23,263 nucleotides of DNA from Streptomyces sp. NRRL F-6492 (lineage in GTDB: Bacteria; Actinomycetota; Actinomycetes; Streptomycetales; Streptomycetaceae). Below the pieces are notes generated by a model. It was not told where the DNA came from. It did no database searches and saw nothing but the letters and a program-made list of their open reading frames with translations. The position numbers were made by a program, and so were the translations under genes. The stretch spans positions 1 through 23,263 of the forward strand of contig NZ_LGEG01000285.1 in assembly GCF_001280125.1 (NCBI RefSeq), read 5' to 3'. This document shows, in pieces, positions 1 to 10,177 of this stretch; within the stretch, counting starts at the first letter, position 1; each line of letters opens with the position of its first letter.

Positions 1-131
1 GGGAGCGGTGGCTCGGGGAGAGAGGTCGCTCGGGGAGGGGGTGACTCCCGGGAGGGAACGCGAAGCGCGCCGCCCCCTCGTCCGGTGCGGACGGAGGGAG
101 CGGCGCGGGGAGACGCGGTGCGGCCGGGCCA

Positions 132-170
132 GGCCGGGCCTCGGGCGGGCCGGGCCTCGGGCGGGCCGGG
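132..170. repeat. GC-rich 16-bp tandem repeat, about 2.4 copies
   Basis: A 16-bp unit (GGCCGGGCCTCGGGCG) occurs at 132-147 and again, identical, at 148-163. A partial copy follows from 164 to 170. It lies in the 212-bp stretch downstream of the leftward transglycosylase gene. I see no gene in 1-212, only G/C-rich runs and a 10-bp palindrome CTCCCGGGAG at 45-54. It is probably a slippage-prone intergenic repeat with no assignable role. Confidence 0.75.
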
Positions 171-212
171 GCGGTCGGGCCCTGGTGAGGCGGCCAAGCC
201 CTGGTGGAGCGG

Positions 213-2069
213 TCAGGCCTTGGGGGAGGCGGAGGAGGAAGAGGCCGTCGGCGTGGAGGACGACGAGGGAGAGGTGGACGGGGAAGGAGAGGTGGAGGCC
301 TCGGGCGTACCGGTCTCGGTGGGCTCCGGAGTGGGGGTGGTGGTGGGCGCGGCGACCTTGAGCTCGACGAAGAGGACGCCGCCGCCGGGCGCGGTCAGCT
401 TGAGGTAGTACGTGCCCGCCTTGTCGCCCGCGAGGAGGTCGCCCGCCTTGAAGGTGAGGGTGCCGTCCGTGGCGGTCGGGAGGGTGGCGGTGCGGGAGGA
501 GGTGCTCTTGAAGGTCGGACCGCCGTCGACCGGCTTCGGGTCCGTCTTCGAGGTCACGATCTCCGCGGTGACGAGCACGCCGGGGGCGAGGGCGCCCTTG
601 TCGGTGGCCTTCACCTGCACCCGCTGGTCGAAGGCGGTGCCGGTGGCGGCCGACAGCGGGTCGTCGCCGACGCGGACGAGGGTGTCCGCCCGCCGCTCCG
701 TGACGGTCACGGCGAAGTCGGCCGCGTCCAGGGTCCGGCCCACGACGGTGGCCCGGATCTTGAACGCCCCCGTCTTCTCGCCGGCCCGCAGCGCCGGGGA
801 GGAGGCGATGCCGGCCGCGGTGGTGGTGGCCGTGACGGCGGTCTTTCCTCCGGCGAAGCGGGTGTCGGTGGTCCCGACGATCTCGAAGCGGACGCTCACC
901 CGGGAGACCGGCTTGCCCGAGGCGTCGAGCGCCGCGACCCGGGGGGTCTTCGCGAAGTCGCTGCCGGTGGTCGCGGTCAGCTGTCCGTTGGCCGCGACGG
1001 CGAGCGCCGCCACCTTCCCGGCCGGTGTGGCCGGCGGCGGCACCGGGTCGGTGGTGGGCGGCTTGGGAACGGTCGGCGGCTTGGTCGTCCCGGGGCCGGA
1101 CGGCTCCGACGGCTTCGGGTTCTGGGTGCCCGGCTTCGGCGCGGGGGACGTCGGGGAGGGGGACGTCGGCGCGGGCCGGAACGGCGCGGTGGGGCTGGGG
1201 AAGCCGCTCGGGCGGCGGTTGTCGCTGCGGTCGACCGGCAGCACGCCCGTGCCGTCCGGGACCTGGTGGGTGCCGCGCTTGTAGTACTCGAACCAGGACA
1301 GGACCGTGTTCAGGTACTCGGTCGAGCGGTTGTAGCTGAGGACCGCGCGGTCGAGGTCGGCCCTGAGCACGAGGTTGCGGTCGTTGGCGCAGAGGTAGAG
1401 ACCGGCGGCCTGCGCCGCGTCGTAGATGTTGTTCGGGTCCTTCTTCCCGTCGCCGTTGGCGTCCTGGCCCCAGGTGGCCCAGGTGGACGGGATGAACTGC
1501 ATGGGGCCGACGGCGCGGTCGTGGACCTTGTCGCCGTCGTAGGCGCCGCCGTCGGTGTCGGAGATGTCGGCGAAGCCGACGCCGTTGAGGGCGGGGCCGA
1601 GGATCGGCGAGGTGGTCGTGCCGTTGGCGTCGACCCGGCCTCCGCGCGCCTGCCCGGACTCGACCTTGCCGATTCCGGCGAGCAGTTGCCACAGCAGGTT
1701 GCAGCCGGGGTCGGTCGAGCGGATCGACTGTTCGGCCCGCTTGTAGGCGGACAGGACGGACGCGGGTATGCCGGCCTCGGCGGGCCCCATGATCACCGGC
1801 AGGTTGACGCTCGTCCCGGGCTTGCCCGGCTTGTTCGGCGTCTTCAGCGGCGGCAGTTCCGTGTAGTACGGCGAGTCGCCGGTCGCGGAGCCCTCGCCGG
1901 ACGGCGGGGCGGTCTCCCCGGCGCCGACGGCGCGGTCGCCGCCGGAGTTGTCCGTGGTCGGCTGGATCGCCTCCGGTGCCTGCGAGGCGGCGAGCGCGGC
2001 GACCGCCGCGGCCACCACCGCACCGCTGGTGGCCCCCCTGCGCAGCCGGCGGCCGATGTCCGGTGCCAT
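213..2069 (-). CDS. Secreted lytic murein transglycosylase with Pro-rich linker and Ig-like domains
   Basis: A predicted peptidoglycan-cleaving enzyme of about 618 aa that acts outside the membrane. The N-terminus has an Arg-rich n-region (GRRLRR) and an Ala/Val hydrophobic core ending near residue 30, so a signal peptide. The SLT-like catalytic region is about residues 95-265. Glu137 in GKVESGQ is the candidate catalytic acid, and RAVGPMQFIPSTW (185-197) is the family motif that follows it. A Pro/Thr/Ser-rich linker (about 285-350) leads to two Ig-like beta domains (about 351-570) and a Ser/Thr/Pro tail to the end, which suggests wall association. I chose ATG at 2069 because the signal peptide begins there. 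An in-frame start at 2105 would add 12 non-hydrophobic residues. A GGGGAGGGG tract lies upstream. The gene is divergent from the DUF4184 gene. Family is confident; exact cleavage chemistry is inferred. Confidence 0.9.
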   Translation of the reverse strand: MAPDIGRRLRRGATSGAVVAAAVAALAASQAPEAIQPTTDNSGGDRAVGAGETAPPSGEGSATGDSPYYTELPPLKTPNKPGKPGTSVNLPVIMGPAEAGIPASVLSAYKRAEQSIRSTDPGCNLLWQLLAGIGKVESGQARGGRVDANGTTTSPILGPALNGVGFADISDTDGGAYDGDKVHDRAVGPMQFIPSTWATWGQDANGDGKKDPNNIYDAAQAAGLYLCANDRNLVLRADLDRAVLSYNRSTEYLNTVLSWFEYYKRGTHQVPDGTGVLPVDRSDNRRPSGFPSPTAPFRPAPTSPSPTSPAPKPGTQNPKPSEPSGPGTTKPPTVPKPPTTDPVPPPATPAGKVAALAVAANGQLTATTGSDFAKTPRVAALDASGKPVSRVSVRFEIVGTTDTRFAGGKTAVTATTTAAGIASSPALRAGEKTGAFKIRATVVGRTLDAADFAVTVTERRADTLVRVGDDPLSAATGTAFDQRVQVKATDKGALAPGVLVTAEIVTSKTDPKPVDGGPTFKSTSSRTATLPTATDGTLTFKAGDLLAGDKAGTYYLKLTAPGGGVLFVELKVAAPTTTPTPEPTETGTPEASTSPSPSTSPSSSSTPTASSSSASPKA

Positions 2070-2322
2070 ATCCGTCGTCCCCTCCCCGATCGACTGCGGC
2101 CCCACGCTCCCCGCGCGTGGCCTCCGGTGACCCTATGCCAACTCCGTACCGGCGAGTACCGGGCGGTGACCGTGTTTCACGCTTTCGTCACCTCTTGGCC
2201 GCCTGCCGACCAGACGGGGACGGGAACCGACCGGGGTGCCGGGCGACTCTTGCACTGCGACCGATCATGGACCGCCGGCCGGCGCCCACCGGCCGACGCC
2301 GTCCGAACCCCGGGAGCCCCCC
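2070..2322. promoter_or_regulatory. Divergent intergenic region, transglycosylase / DUF4184
   Basis: This 253-bp region must carry the promoters of both divergent genes. Visible elements are a heptamer GGTGACC directly repeated at 2126-2132 and 2165-2171, and a less GC-rich patch GTTTCACGCTTTCGTCACC around 2173-2191. I cannot assign confident -10/-35 hexamers. I looked for a c-di-AMP (ydaO-type) riboswitch, known upstream of some actinobacterial cell-wall hydrolases, and did not recognise one. Confidence 0.4.
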
Positions 2323-3318
2323 TTGCCGTTCACGCTGGGCCACGCCGCCGCCGTGCTGCCCGGGCTGCGCCGGAACGGGACCGCGCACGGGCCGCTGGTC
2401 GCGTCCGCCCTCGTCGCGGGTTCCTTCGCACCCGACATGACCTACTTCGCCGCCACCGCGTTCCCCGACGCGATGGCCTTCGGGGACGTGACGCACTCCC
2501 CCGTCGGGATCGTCACGGCCGACGTGCTGATCACGGCCGCGCTGGTCGCCCTGTGGCTGACCGTGCGCGAGCCGCTCGTGGCGCTGCTGCCCGCCCGGTG
2601 GCGGGGCAGGGTGTACGGGCTCGTCGTGGGCCGCCGCTGGCGGGAGCGGCACCCGGTCGTGCTCGCGGGCTGGTTCGTCCTCTCGGCGGCGCTGGGCGCC
2701 ACGACCCACGTGGTGTGGGACTCGTTCACCCACATCGACCGCTGGGGCACCCGGGCGATCCCCTTCCTCGGCGAGGTCGTGGCCGGCTTCCCGGTCTACC
2801 TCTACGCGCAGTACGGGGGTTCGGCGCTGGCCCTGGGGCTCCTCGTCCGGTTCGCCGCCCGGGCGCTGCGCGCCACCGCGCCCGGGGCCGGGCTGCCCGC
2901 CGGCGTGCCGGTCCCGGACCGGCGCGGGCGGCTCGTCGCGGCCGGGCTCATCGGCGGCTGCGTCCTCGCCGGGGTCGCCCACCGGGTGCTGCGCTGGGCC
3001 GCGTACTGGGGCTGGGACCGGATCGAGACGCCCCTGGACGTCATTCCGACGGCGTGCTTCGGGGCCGGCGCCGGACTCGCCGTCGGGCTCGTGCTGTACG
3101 GGACGGGGGCGCGGCTGCGGGGAGCGTCGCCCGCTCCGGCCGCGGGGACCCCGGCCACGGCCCTCCCGGATGCGGAGGGAGGAGACCGGACGCCCCAGGA
3201 GGACCGGACGCCCCGGGAGGAGCAGGCGTTCCGAGAAGGCCGGGCGCCCCGGGAGGAGCAGGCGTTCCGAGAAGGCCGGGCGTCCCGGCCGGAGCGCTCC
3301 CGTCCGGGACCTCGCTGA
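2323..3318 (+). CDS. DUF4184 family membrane protein
   Basis: A predicted membrane protein of 331 aa. It starts at a TTG (2323) giving MPFTLGHAAAVLP, the characteristic beginning of DUF4184 proteins, with GGGAG 6 nt upstream. Conserved-looking His/Asp clusters are FAPDMTYF (35-42), DVTHSPVG (55-62) and THVVWDSFTH (128-137), a pattern reminiscent of membrane-bound metal-dependent hydrolases. Several hydrophobic helices follow (about 63-80, 113-126, 160-180, 205-225, 250-270). The role is unknown and metal binding is inference. The hydrophilic C-terminus (from about residue 283) is unusual: it contains a 12-residue tandem repeat (REEQAFREGRAP) and is read from DNA that also encodes the tail of the convergent serine hydrolase. 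Confidence 0.85.
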   Translation: MPFTLGHAAAVLPGLRRNGTAHGPLVASALVAGSFAPDMTYFAATAFPDAMAFGDVTHSPVGIVTADVLITAALVALWLTVREPLVALLPARWRGRVYGLVVGRRWRERHPVVLAGWFVLSAALGATTHVVWDSFTHIDRWGTRAIPFLGEVVAGFPVYLYAQYGGSALALGLLVRFAARALRATAPGAGLPAGVPVPDRRGRLVAAGLIGGCVLAGVAHRVLRWAAYWGWDRIETPLDVIPTACFGAGAGLAVGLVLYGTGARLRGASPAPAAGTPATALPDAEGGDRTPQEDRTPREEQAFREGRAPREEQAFREGRASRPERSRPGPR

Positions 3319-4249
3319 TCTTCCCCGAGGGGGTGAAGCCACGGGCCGCCGCGCTGCCGGAGAGCCCGCGGTGCACGGCCAGGGCGACCCCCTCCAGGGT
3401 GCGGATGCCGTACCGCATGGTGGGGTTGCCGTGGCTCAGGAGGGCGAGCCGGTAGTCGGTCGCGGAGGCGCCGGCCGCCCCCCGGACGAGGCCCGTCCCC
3501 GTCCCCGCGCCCGCTCCCCCGCCCCCGGTCCTCCCCTTGCCGGCGGCCGGGCGGACCACGCCGACGCTGTGGACGCGCCAGGCGTGGGTGGCGCGGGGCA
3601 GCCAGCCGTTCTTGAGGTGGACCTTGACCGTGCGGGGCGCGCCCGAGGTGACGCCCCAGGCCTGGTCGCGGACGACCTGGCCCATCAGGGACAGCGCCTC
3701 GGCGCGGCGGGACACCGCGGCCAGGAGGGCCAGTTGGTCGCGGGCGGTGGTGCGGGTCAGGCCCCAGTAGCCGCCGTGGCCGGGGACGGTGTCCCGGGCG
3801 CCCGCGTCGCGCAGCACCCGGGTGAGGCGGGCGCGGGAGAGTCCCTGCCACAGCTCGCCGGCCGCCTTGTTGTCGGAGCGGGTGATCATCGCCCTCATCC
3901 GCTGGGACTCCAGGCGGGTGGGCGCGCGGCCGAGCTCCGCCGCCCGCCCGAGGACGGCCTCCAGGATGAGGACCTTGGCGACGCTGGCGGAGTCGTACAC
4001 CAGGGCGTCGTCGAGCCGGCAGCGCAGTCCGCGCCCGGGGTCGTGGAGGGCGACGGAGACCGTGCCGTCGCGGTTCCTGAGGGCCGTCGCGATGTCCTGG
4101 GACAGCCGGGCGGCGAGGGCCGGTTCGCGGGACGAGGTGCAGAGTGCGGGCGCCCGGTGCGCCTCGGCGGGCCAGGAGGTGCCCGATGCCCCGAGTACGG
4201 CTCCGAGCAGGGCCCAGGCGCGGAGGCGGGCACGGCGGCTCGTGATCAT
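3041..4249 (-). CDS. Secreted class A beta-lactamase-like serine hydrolase
   Basis: A predicted exported serine hydrolase of about 402 aa. A signal peptide begins MITSRRARLRAW and ends near AEA (28-30). Three penicillin-recognising motifs are visible: S89-V-A-K92, S125-D-N127 and a KTG-like K213-N-G215. This places it in the beta-lactamase-like fold (class A / enzyme-family group); whether it hydrolyses beta-lactams or wall peptides is open. There is a Gly-rich insertion at about 236-262. The recognisable domain ends near KISEVPD (about residue 316). The last 86 residues are low-complexity Gly/Pro then Arg, lie almost wholly antisense to the DUF4184 gene, and look like read-through after loss of an ancestral stop. 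Start: ATG 4249 gives a clean signal peptide; in-frame GTG 4315 or ATG 4312 would extend it by 22 or 21 residues. It sits just downstream of the polA terminator. Confidence 0.82.
   Translation of the reverse strand: MITSRRARLRAWALLGAVLGASGTSWPAEAHRAPALCTSSREPALAARLSQDIATALRNRDGTVSVALHDPGRGLRCRLDDALVYDSASVAKVLILEAVLGRAAELGRAPTRLESQRMRAMITRSDNKAAGELWQGLSRARLTRVLRDAGARDTVPGHGGYWGLTRTTARDQLALLAAVSRRAEALSLMGQVVRDQAWGVTSGAPRTVKVHLKNGWLPRATHAWRVHSVGVVRPAAGKGRTGGGGAGAGTGTGLVRGAAGASATDYRLALLSHGNPTMRYGIRTLEGVALAVHRGLSGSAAARGFTPSGKISEVPDGSAPAGTPGLLGTPAPPGAPGLLGTPAPPGASGPPGASGLLPPHPGGPWPGSPRPERATLPAAAPPSRTARARRRVRRRPRSTPSE
3184..3282. repeat. Compound 18/36-bp tandem repeat coding on both strands
   Basis: An 18-bp unit (GACCGGACGCCCC[A/G]GGAG) occurs at 3184-3201 and 3202-3219. 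Two identical 36-bp units occupy 3211-3246 and 3247-3282, each beginning CCCCGGGAGGAGCAGGCG. Both periods are multiples of three, so copy-number change would keep frame in both overlapping genes. The repeat is REEQAFREGRAP in the plus-strand protein and a Gly/Pro/Leu repeat (APPGAPGLLGTP) in the minus-strand one. Confidence 0.9.
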
Positions 4250-4371
4250 GCTGCTCAGTCTCGTGAGCCCGGCCGCCGAGGCGCCCTCCGGAGTGGTCCA
4301 TCCGGCGCACATCACCCGCCCCCGGGGGCCGTGACGGCTGCCCTCCGACCCGCGGCGCGGGGGCCCGGACG

Positions 4372-4408
4372 CCCCCGGGCCCGTACGGCGTCCGTACGGG
4401 CCCGGGGG
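4372..4408 (-). terminator. Terminator of polA
   Basis: A perfect 17-bp stem (4372-4388 with 4392-4408) closed by a 3-nt loop (CGT). It is almost all G/C and begins 11 nt beyond the polA stop codon. There is no T-run, which is usual for streptomycete terminators. It would insulate the downstream serine hydrolase from polA transcription. Confidence 0.85.
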
Positions 4409-4418
4409 ACGGGGGGTG

Positions 4419-7130
4419 TCAGTGCGCGGCGGAGTCCCAGTCCCGGCCGACGCCGACGGAGACGTCGAGCGGGGCGCGCAGATGGGCCGCGCCGGACATC
4501 TGCTCGCGGACCAGGGCCTCGACCTGCTCGCGCTCGCCGGGGGCGAGTTCGAGCACGATTTCGTCGTGGACCTGGAGGAGCATCCGGGAGGTGAGGCCCG
4601 CCTCCGTGAGCGCCCGGTCGACGTTCAGCATGGCGACCTTCACGATGTCGGCGGCCGTGCCCTGGATGGGGGCGTTGAGCGCCATCCGCTCGGCGGCCTC
4701 GCGGCGCTGCCGGTTGTCGCTGTTGAGGTCGGGCAGGTAGCGGCGGCGGCCCAGCATCGTCTCGGTGTACCCGGTGGCGCGGGCCTCGTCGACGACCCGG
4801 CGCAGGTAGTCCCGCACTCCGCCGAAGCGCTCGAAGTAGGTCTCCATGAGGATCCGGGCCTCGGCCGGGTCGATGGTGAGCTGCTGCGCGAGGCCGAAGG
4901 CGGAGAGGCCGTAGGCCAGGCCGTAGGACATGGCCTTGATCTTGCGGCGCATCTCGGCGTCGACGGCGGACCGCTCGACGCCGAAGACCTGGGAGGCGAC
5001 GGTGGTGTGCAGGTCCTCGCCGGAGGTGAAGGCCTCCAGGAGGCCCTCGTCCTCGGAGAGGTGGGCCATGACCCGCAGCTCGATCTGGCTGTAGTCGGCG
5101 GTCATCAGGGCCTCGAAGCCCTCGCCGACGACGAAGCCGTGCCGGATGGCCCGGCCCTCGTCGGTGCGCACCGGCACGTTCTGCAGGTTCGGGTCGGTGG
5201 AGGAGAGGCGGCCGGTGGCGGCGACGGTCTGGCTGAAGGTGGTGTGGATCCGGCCGTCGGCGGCGACGGTCTTGATCAGGCCCTCGACGGTGGAGCGGAG
5301 CCGGGCCTGCTCGCGGTGGCGGAGCATGATCACGGGCAGTTCGTGCTCGGTCTGGCCGGCCAGCCAGGCGAGCGCGTCGGCGTCCGTGGTGTAGCCGGTC
5401 TTGGTCTTCTTGGTCTTCGGCAGGTTCAGCTCGCCGAAGAAGACCTCCTGGAGCTGCTTGGGCGAGCCGAGGTTGAACTCGTGGCCGACGGAGGCGTGCG
5501 CCTCCTTCACGGCCTGCTGGACGGCGCCGGCGAACTGCTGCTCCATGGCCTCCAGGTGCTCGCGGTCGGCGGCGATGCCGTGCCGCTCCAGGCGGGCGAG
5601 GAGGACGGAGGTGGGCAGCTCGACCTCGTGGAGGAGCTCGCGGGCCCCGACCTCGCCGAGCCGCTCCTCGAAGGCCCCGCCGAGGTCGAGGACGGCGCGG
5701 GCCTGGGCCATGAGGGCCTCGGCCTCCGCGGTGTCGTCGGCGCCGAAGGCGAGCTGCCCGTCGGAGGCGGCCGCGGGGGCCAGCTCGCGGCCGAGGTACT
5801 CGATCGAGAGCGCGTCCAGGGCGAAGGAGCGCCGGCCGGGCTTGACGAGGTAGGCGGCGAGGGCGGTGTCCATGGTGACGCCCGCGACGCTCCAGCCGTG
5901 CTCGGGGAAGACCCGCATGGCGCCCTTGGCGTTGTGCATGACCTTGGGGCGGTCGGGGTCGGAGATCCACGCGGCCCAGGCCCGCTCGTCGGCCTCGTCG
6001 ATCCCGCTGGGGTCGAACCAGGCGGCGGCGCCCCCGGCGGCGGCGAGGGCGACCTCGCCGACGCTGCCGGCGCCGAGCGCCCAGCTGTCCACGGTGGCGA
6101 CGCCGAGGGGCCCGGTGCCGTGCTCGGCCAGCCAGGGGGCGAGCTCGCCGGCGGAGAGGACGGAGGCGTCGAGCTCGACGCCCGCGGCGGGCGGCGGGGC
6201 GGCCTCCTCGGCGGCGCCCGGGTCGACGGCGAGGAGCCGCTCGCGCAGGGAGGGGTTGCGGATCTCCAGGGTGTCCAGGAGGAGCGCGAGGGCCGCGCGG
6301 TCGTAGGGCTCGCGGGCGAGGTCGGCCACGGTCTTGGACAGCTCGACGTCCCGGACCATCTCGGTCAGGCGCCGGTTGAGCTTGACCGACTCCAGGTGGT
6401 CGCGGAAGTTCTGCCCGGCCACGCCCTTGACCTCGTCGGCCCGCTCGACGAGCTGGTCGAAGGAGCCGAACTGGCCGATCCACTTCGCGGCGGTCTTCTC
6501 CCCGACCTTGGGGATGCCCGGCAGGTTGTCGGACGGGTCGCCGCGCAGGGCCGCGAAGTCGGGGTACTGCGCGGGGCTCAGGCCGTACTTCTCCTGGATC
6601 TTCTCCGGGGTGAAGCGGGTCAGCTCGGAGACGCCCTTGGTCGGGTAGAGCACGGTGACGTGGTCGGTGACGAGCTGGAAGGAGTCCCGGTCGCCGGTGA
6701 CGATCAGGACGTCGAAGCCCTCGGCCTCGGCCTGCGTGGCGAGGGTGGCGATGACGTCGTCCGCCTCGAAGCCGTCGACGGCGAAGCGCTGCGCGTGCAT
6801 CGCGTCGAGCAGCTCGCCGATCAGCTCGACCTGCCCCTTGAACTCGTCGGGGGTCTTCGAGCGGTTCGCCTTGTACTCGGGGAACTCCTCGGACCGCCAG
6901 GTCTTGCGGGACACGTCGAACGCGACCGCGAAGTGGGTGGGGGCCTCGTCGCGCAGCGTGTTCGCCAGCATCGAGGCGAACCCGTAGATCGCGTTCGTCG
7001 GCTGCCCGGTCGCGGTGGTGAAGTTCTCCGCGGGCAGCGCGAAGAACGCCCGGTACGCGAGCGAGTGCCCGTCCATCAGGAGCAGGCGGGGGCGGGTGTC
7101 TGCGGTGTTCTTCGATGCTGTCTGGGCCAC
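4419..7130 (-). CDS. polA: DNA polymerase I
   Basis: A repair and Okazaki-fragment-processing polymerase of 903 aa. The 5'-nuclease domain (about 1-310) shows D20 in LLLMDGHS, then FEADDVIATLA, TGDRDSFQLV and GDPSDNLPGIPKVGEKTA. The middle 3'-5' exonuclease-like domain has lost its catalytic acids: the E. coli DTET segment corresponds to VDSWA, and the KYDRG segment to KGAMR. It is therefore probably non-proofreading, as known for mycobacterial PolA. The polymerase domain has motif A with D679 (TADYSQIELR), the O-helix RRKIKAMSYGLAYG (728-741) and motif C with D856 (QVHDEIVLE). I chose GTG at 7130, with AGGA 7 nt upstream, because similarity begins there. A longer frame reaches 7241 but reads through the palindromic leader. 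The gene is divergent from the oxidoreductase gene. Confidence 0.97.
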   Translation of the reverse strand: MAQTASKNTADTRPRLLLMDGHSLAYRAFFALPAENFTTATGQPTNAIYGFASMLANTLRDEAPTHFAVAFDVSRKTWRSEEFPEYKANRSKTPDEFKGQVELIGELLDAMHAQRFAVDGFEADDVIATLATQAEAEGFDVLIVTGDRDSFQLVTDHVTVLYPTKGVSELTRFTPEKIQEKYGLSPAQYPDFAALRGDPSDNLPGIPKVGEKTAAKWIGQFGSFDQLVERADEVKGVAGQNFRDHLESVKLNRRLTEMVRDVELSKTVADLAREPYDRAALALLLDTLEIRNPSLRERLLAVDPGAAEEAAPPPAAGVELDASVLSAGELAPWLAEHGTGPLGVATVDSWALGAGSVGEVALAAAGGAAAWFDPSGIDEADERAWAAWISDPDRPKVMHNAKGAMRVFPEHGWSVAGVTMDTALAAYLVKPGRRSFALDALSIEYLGRELAPAAASDGQLAFGADDTAEAEALMAQARAVLDLGGAFEERLGEVGARELLHEVELPTSVLLARLERHGIAADREHLEAMEQQFAGAVQQAVKEAHASVGHEFNLGSPKQLQEVFFGELNLPKTKKTKTGYTTDADALAWLAGQTEHELPVIMLRHREQARLRSTVEGLIKTVAADGRIHTTFSQTVAATGRLSSTDPNLQNVPVRTDEGRAIRHGFVVGEGFEALMTADYSQIELRVMAHLSEDEGLLEAFTSGEDLHTTVASQVFGVERSAVDAEMRRKIKAMSYGLAYGLSAFGLAQQLTIDPAEARILMETYFERFGGVRDYLRRVVDEARATGYTETMLGRRRYLPDLNSDNRQRREAAERMALNAPIQGTAADIVKVAMLNVDRALTEAGLTSRMLLQVHDEIVLELAPGEREQVEALVREQMSGAAHLRAPLDVSVGVGRDWDSAAH

Positions 7131-7134
7131 GGGA

Positions 7135-7212
7135 CGATCCTGCCACGGCCCACCGACAATCCCCTCCTCACCGGCCGGGGTGCCGGTCTGTCGGTGGCGC
7201 GTGACAGGATCG
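7135..7212 (-). promoter_or_regulatory. Long imperfect palindrome in the polA leader, overlapping its RBS
   Basis: Around a centre at 7173.5, positions 7135-7158 pair with 7189-7212 at 21 of 24 positions: 8 bp (CGATCCTG/CAGGATCG), one mismatch, 4 bp, two mismatches, 9 bp (CCACCGACA/TGTCGGTGG). The 30-nt centre is less symmetric. The polA-proximal arm contains the AGGA ribosome-binding sequence. In a polA transcript starting upstream of 7212 the stem would hide that site; at DNA level it could be a two-half-site operator in the divergent promoter region. Confidence 0.55.
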
Positions 7213-7252
7213 GAGACGTACGCCGCAGGACGACCGCTCAAGGGAGAGCGCG

Positions 7253-9535
<2,283 letters not shown>

Positions 9536-9578
9536 GCGGACGCTCAGTACGCTCGGGCGGAACCAGTGCGGTCAGCGG

Positions 9579-9590
9579 GATCGCGCGATC
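9579..9590. repeat. 12-bp palindrome flanked by a direct repeat
   Basis: The perfect palindrome GATCGCGCGATC is bordered by two copies of TCAGCGG (9572-9578 and 9589-9595). It lies in the 87-bp gap before the thioesterase start and could be an operator; nothing else supports that. Confidence 0.3.
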
Positions 9591-9622
9591 AGCGGCCGCG
9601 CGAAGACGAACGGAGCCGGGCC

Positions 9623-10120
9623 ATGGGTGAGCAGCAGCACGTGAAGTTCCCGCAGGAGGTCATCGACGAGTACGCGGCGCTCGGCGTCGACCTCCCCGCC
9701 CTCTTCTCGGCGGGGCACCTCGGCAACCGGATGGGCGTGCAGATCCTGGAGGCCTCGGCCGAGCGGGTCGTCGGCACCATGCCGGTGGAGGGCAACACGC
9801 AGCCGTACGGGCTGCTGCACGGCGGGGCGTCGGCGGTCCTCGCCGAGACGCTCGGCTCCGTGGGCTCGATGCTGCACGGCGGGGTCTCCCGGATCGCGGT
9901 CGGCGTCGACCTCAACTGCACCCACCACCGCGGGGTCCGCAGCGGCCTGGTGACCGGCGTGGCGACCCCGGTGCACCGCGGGCGGTCCACCGCCACGTAC
10001 GAGATCGTGATCACCGACGAGCAGGACCGGCGGGTCTGCTCGGCGCGGCTGACCTGCCTGCTGCGCGAGATCACCCCCAAGGACGCGGAGAACGTCCCGG
10101 GGGCGGGCGCGAGCGCCTGA
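9623..10120 (+). CDS. PaaI-like hotdog-fold thioesterase
   Basis: A predicted acyl-CoA thioesterase of 165 aa with a single hotdog domain. The family signature is GLLHGGASAVLAETLGS (63-79), with H66-G-G as the oxyanion/thioester-binding turn and E75 as candidate catalytic acid on the central helix. A later VGVDLNCTHHRGVRSG (93-108) matches the conserved strand of PaaI/YdiI-type enzymes. ATG 9623 was preferred over an upstream in-frame GTG at 9566 because CGGAG lies 7 nt before it and similarity starts there. It follows the oxidoreductase by 87 bp in the same direction and may be co-transcribed. Substrate unknown. A strong terminator follows. Confidence 0.9.
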   Translation: MGEQQHVKFPQEVIDEYAALGVDLPALFSAGHLGNRMGVQILEASAERVVGTMPVEGNTQPYGLLHGGASAVLAETLGSVGSMLHGGVSRIAVGVDLNCTHHRGVRSGLVTGVATPVHRGRSTATYEIVITDEQDRRVCSARLTCLLREITPKDAENVPGAGASA

Positions 10121-10140
10121 GACCCGCGCGGAGGGCAGGA

Positions 10141-10177
10141 CGGAGGGGGCGGCACCCGGCGGGTGCCGCCCCCTCCG
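10141..10177 (+). terminator. Terminator after the thioesterase gene
   Basis: A perfect 17-bp stem (10141-10157 with 10161-10177) and 3-nt loop (GGC), 20 nt past the thioesterase stop. It separates this unit from the liv operon. Confidence 0.9.

Noticed and set aside
2070..2322. Possible c-di-AMP riboswitch before the transglycosylase
   Set aside because: I could not recognise the conserved core of the ydaO class; a covariance search (Infernal, Rfam ydaO-yuaA) would decide.
204..3455. Very long open frame on the plus strand antisense to the transglycosylase, running into the DUF4184 gene
   Set aside because: Composition is Gly/Arg low-complexity with no domain; it is the usual open antisense frame of high-GC coding DNA.
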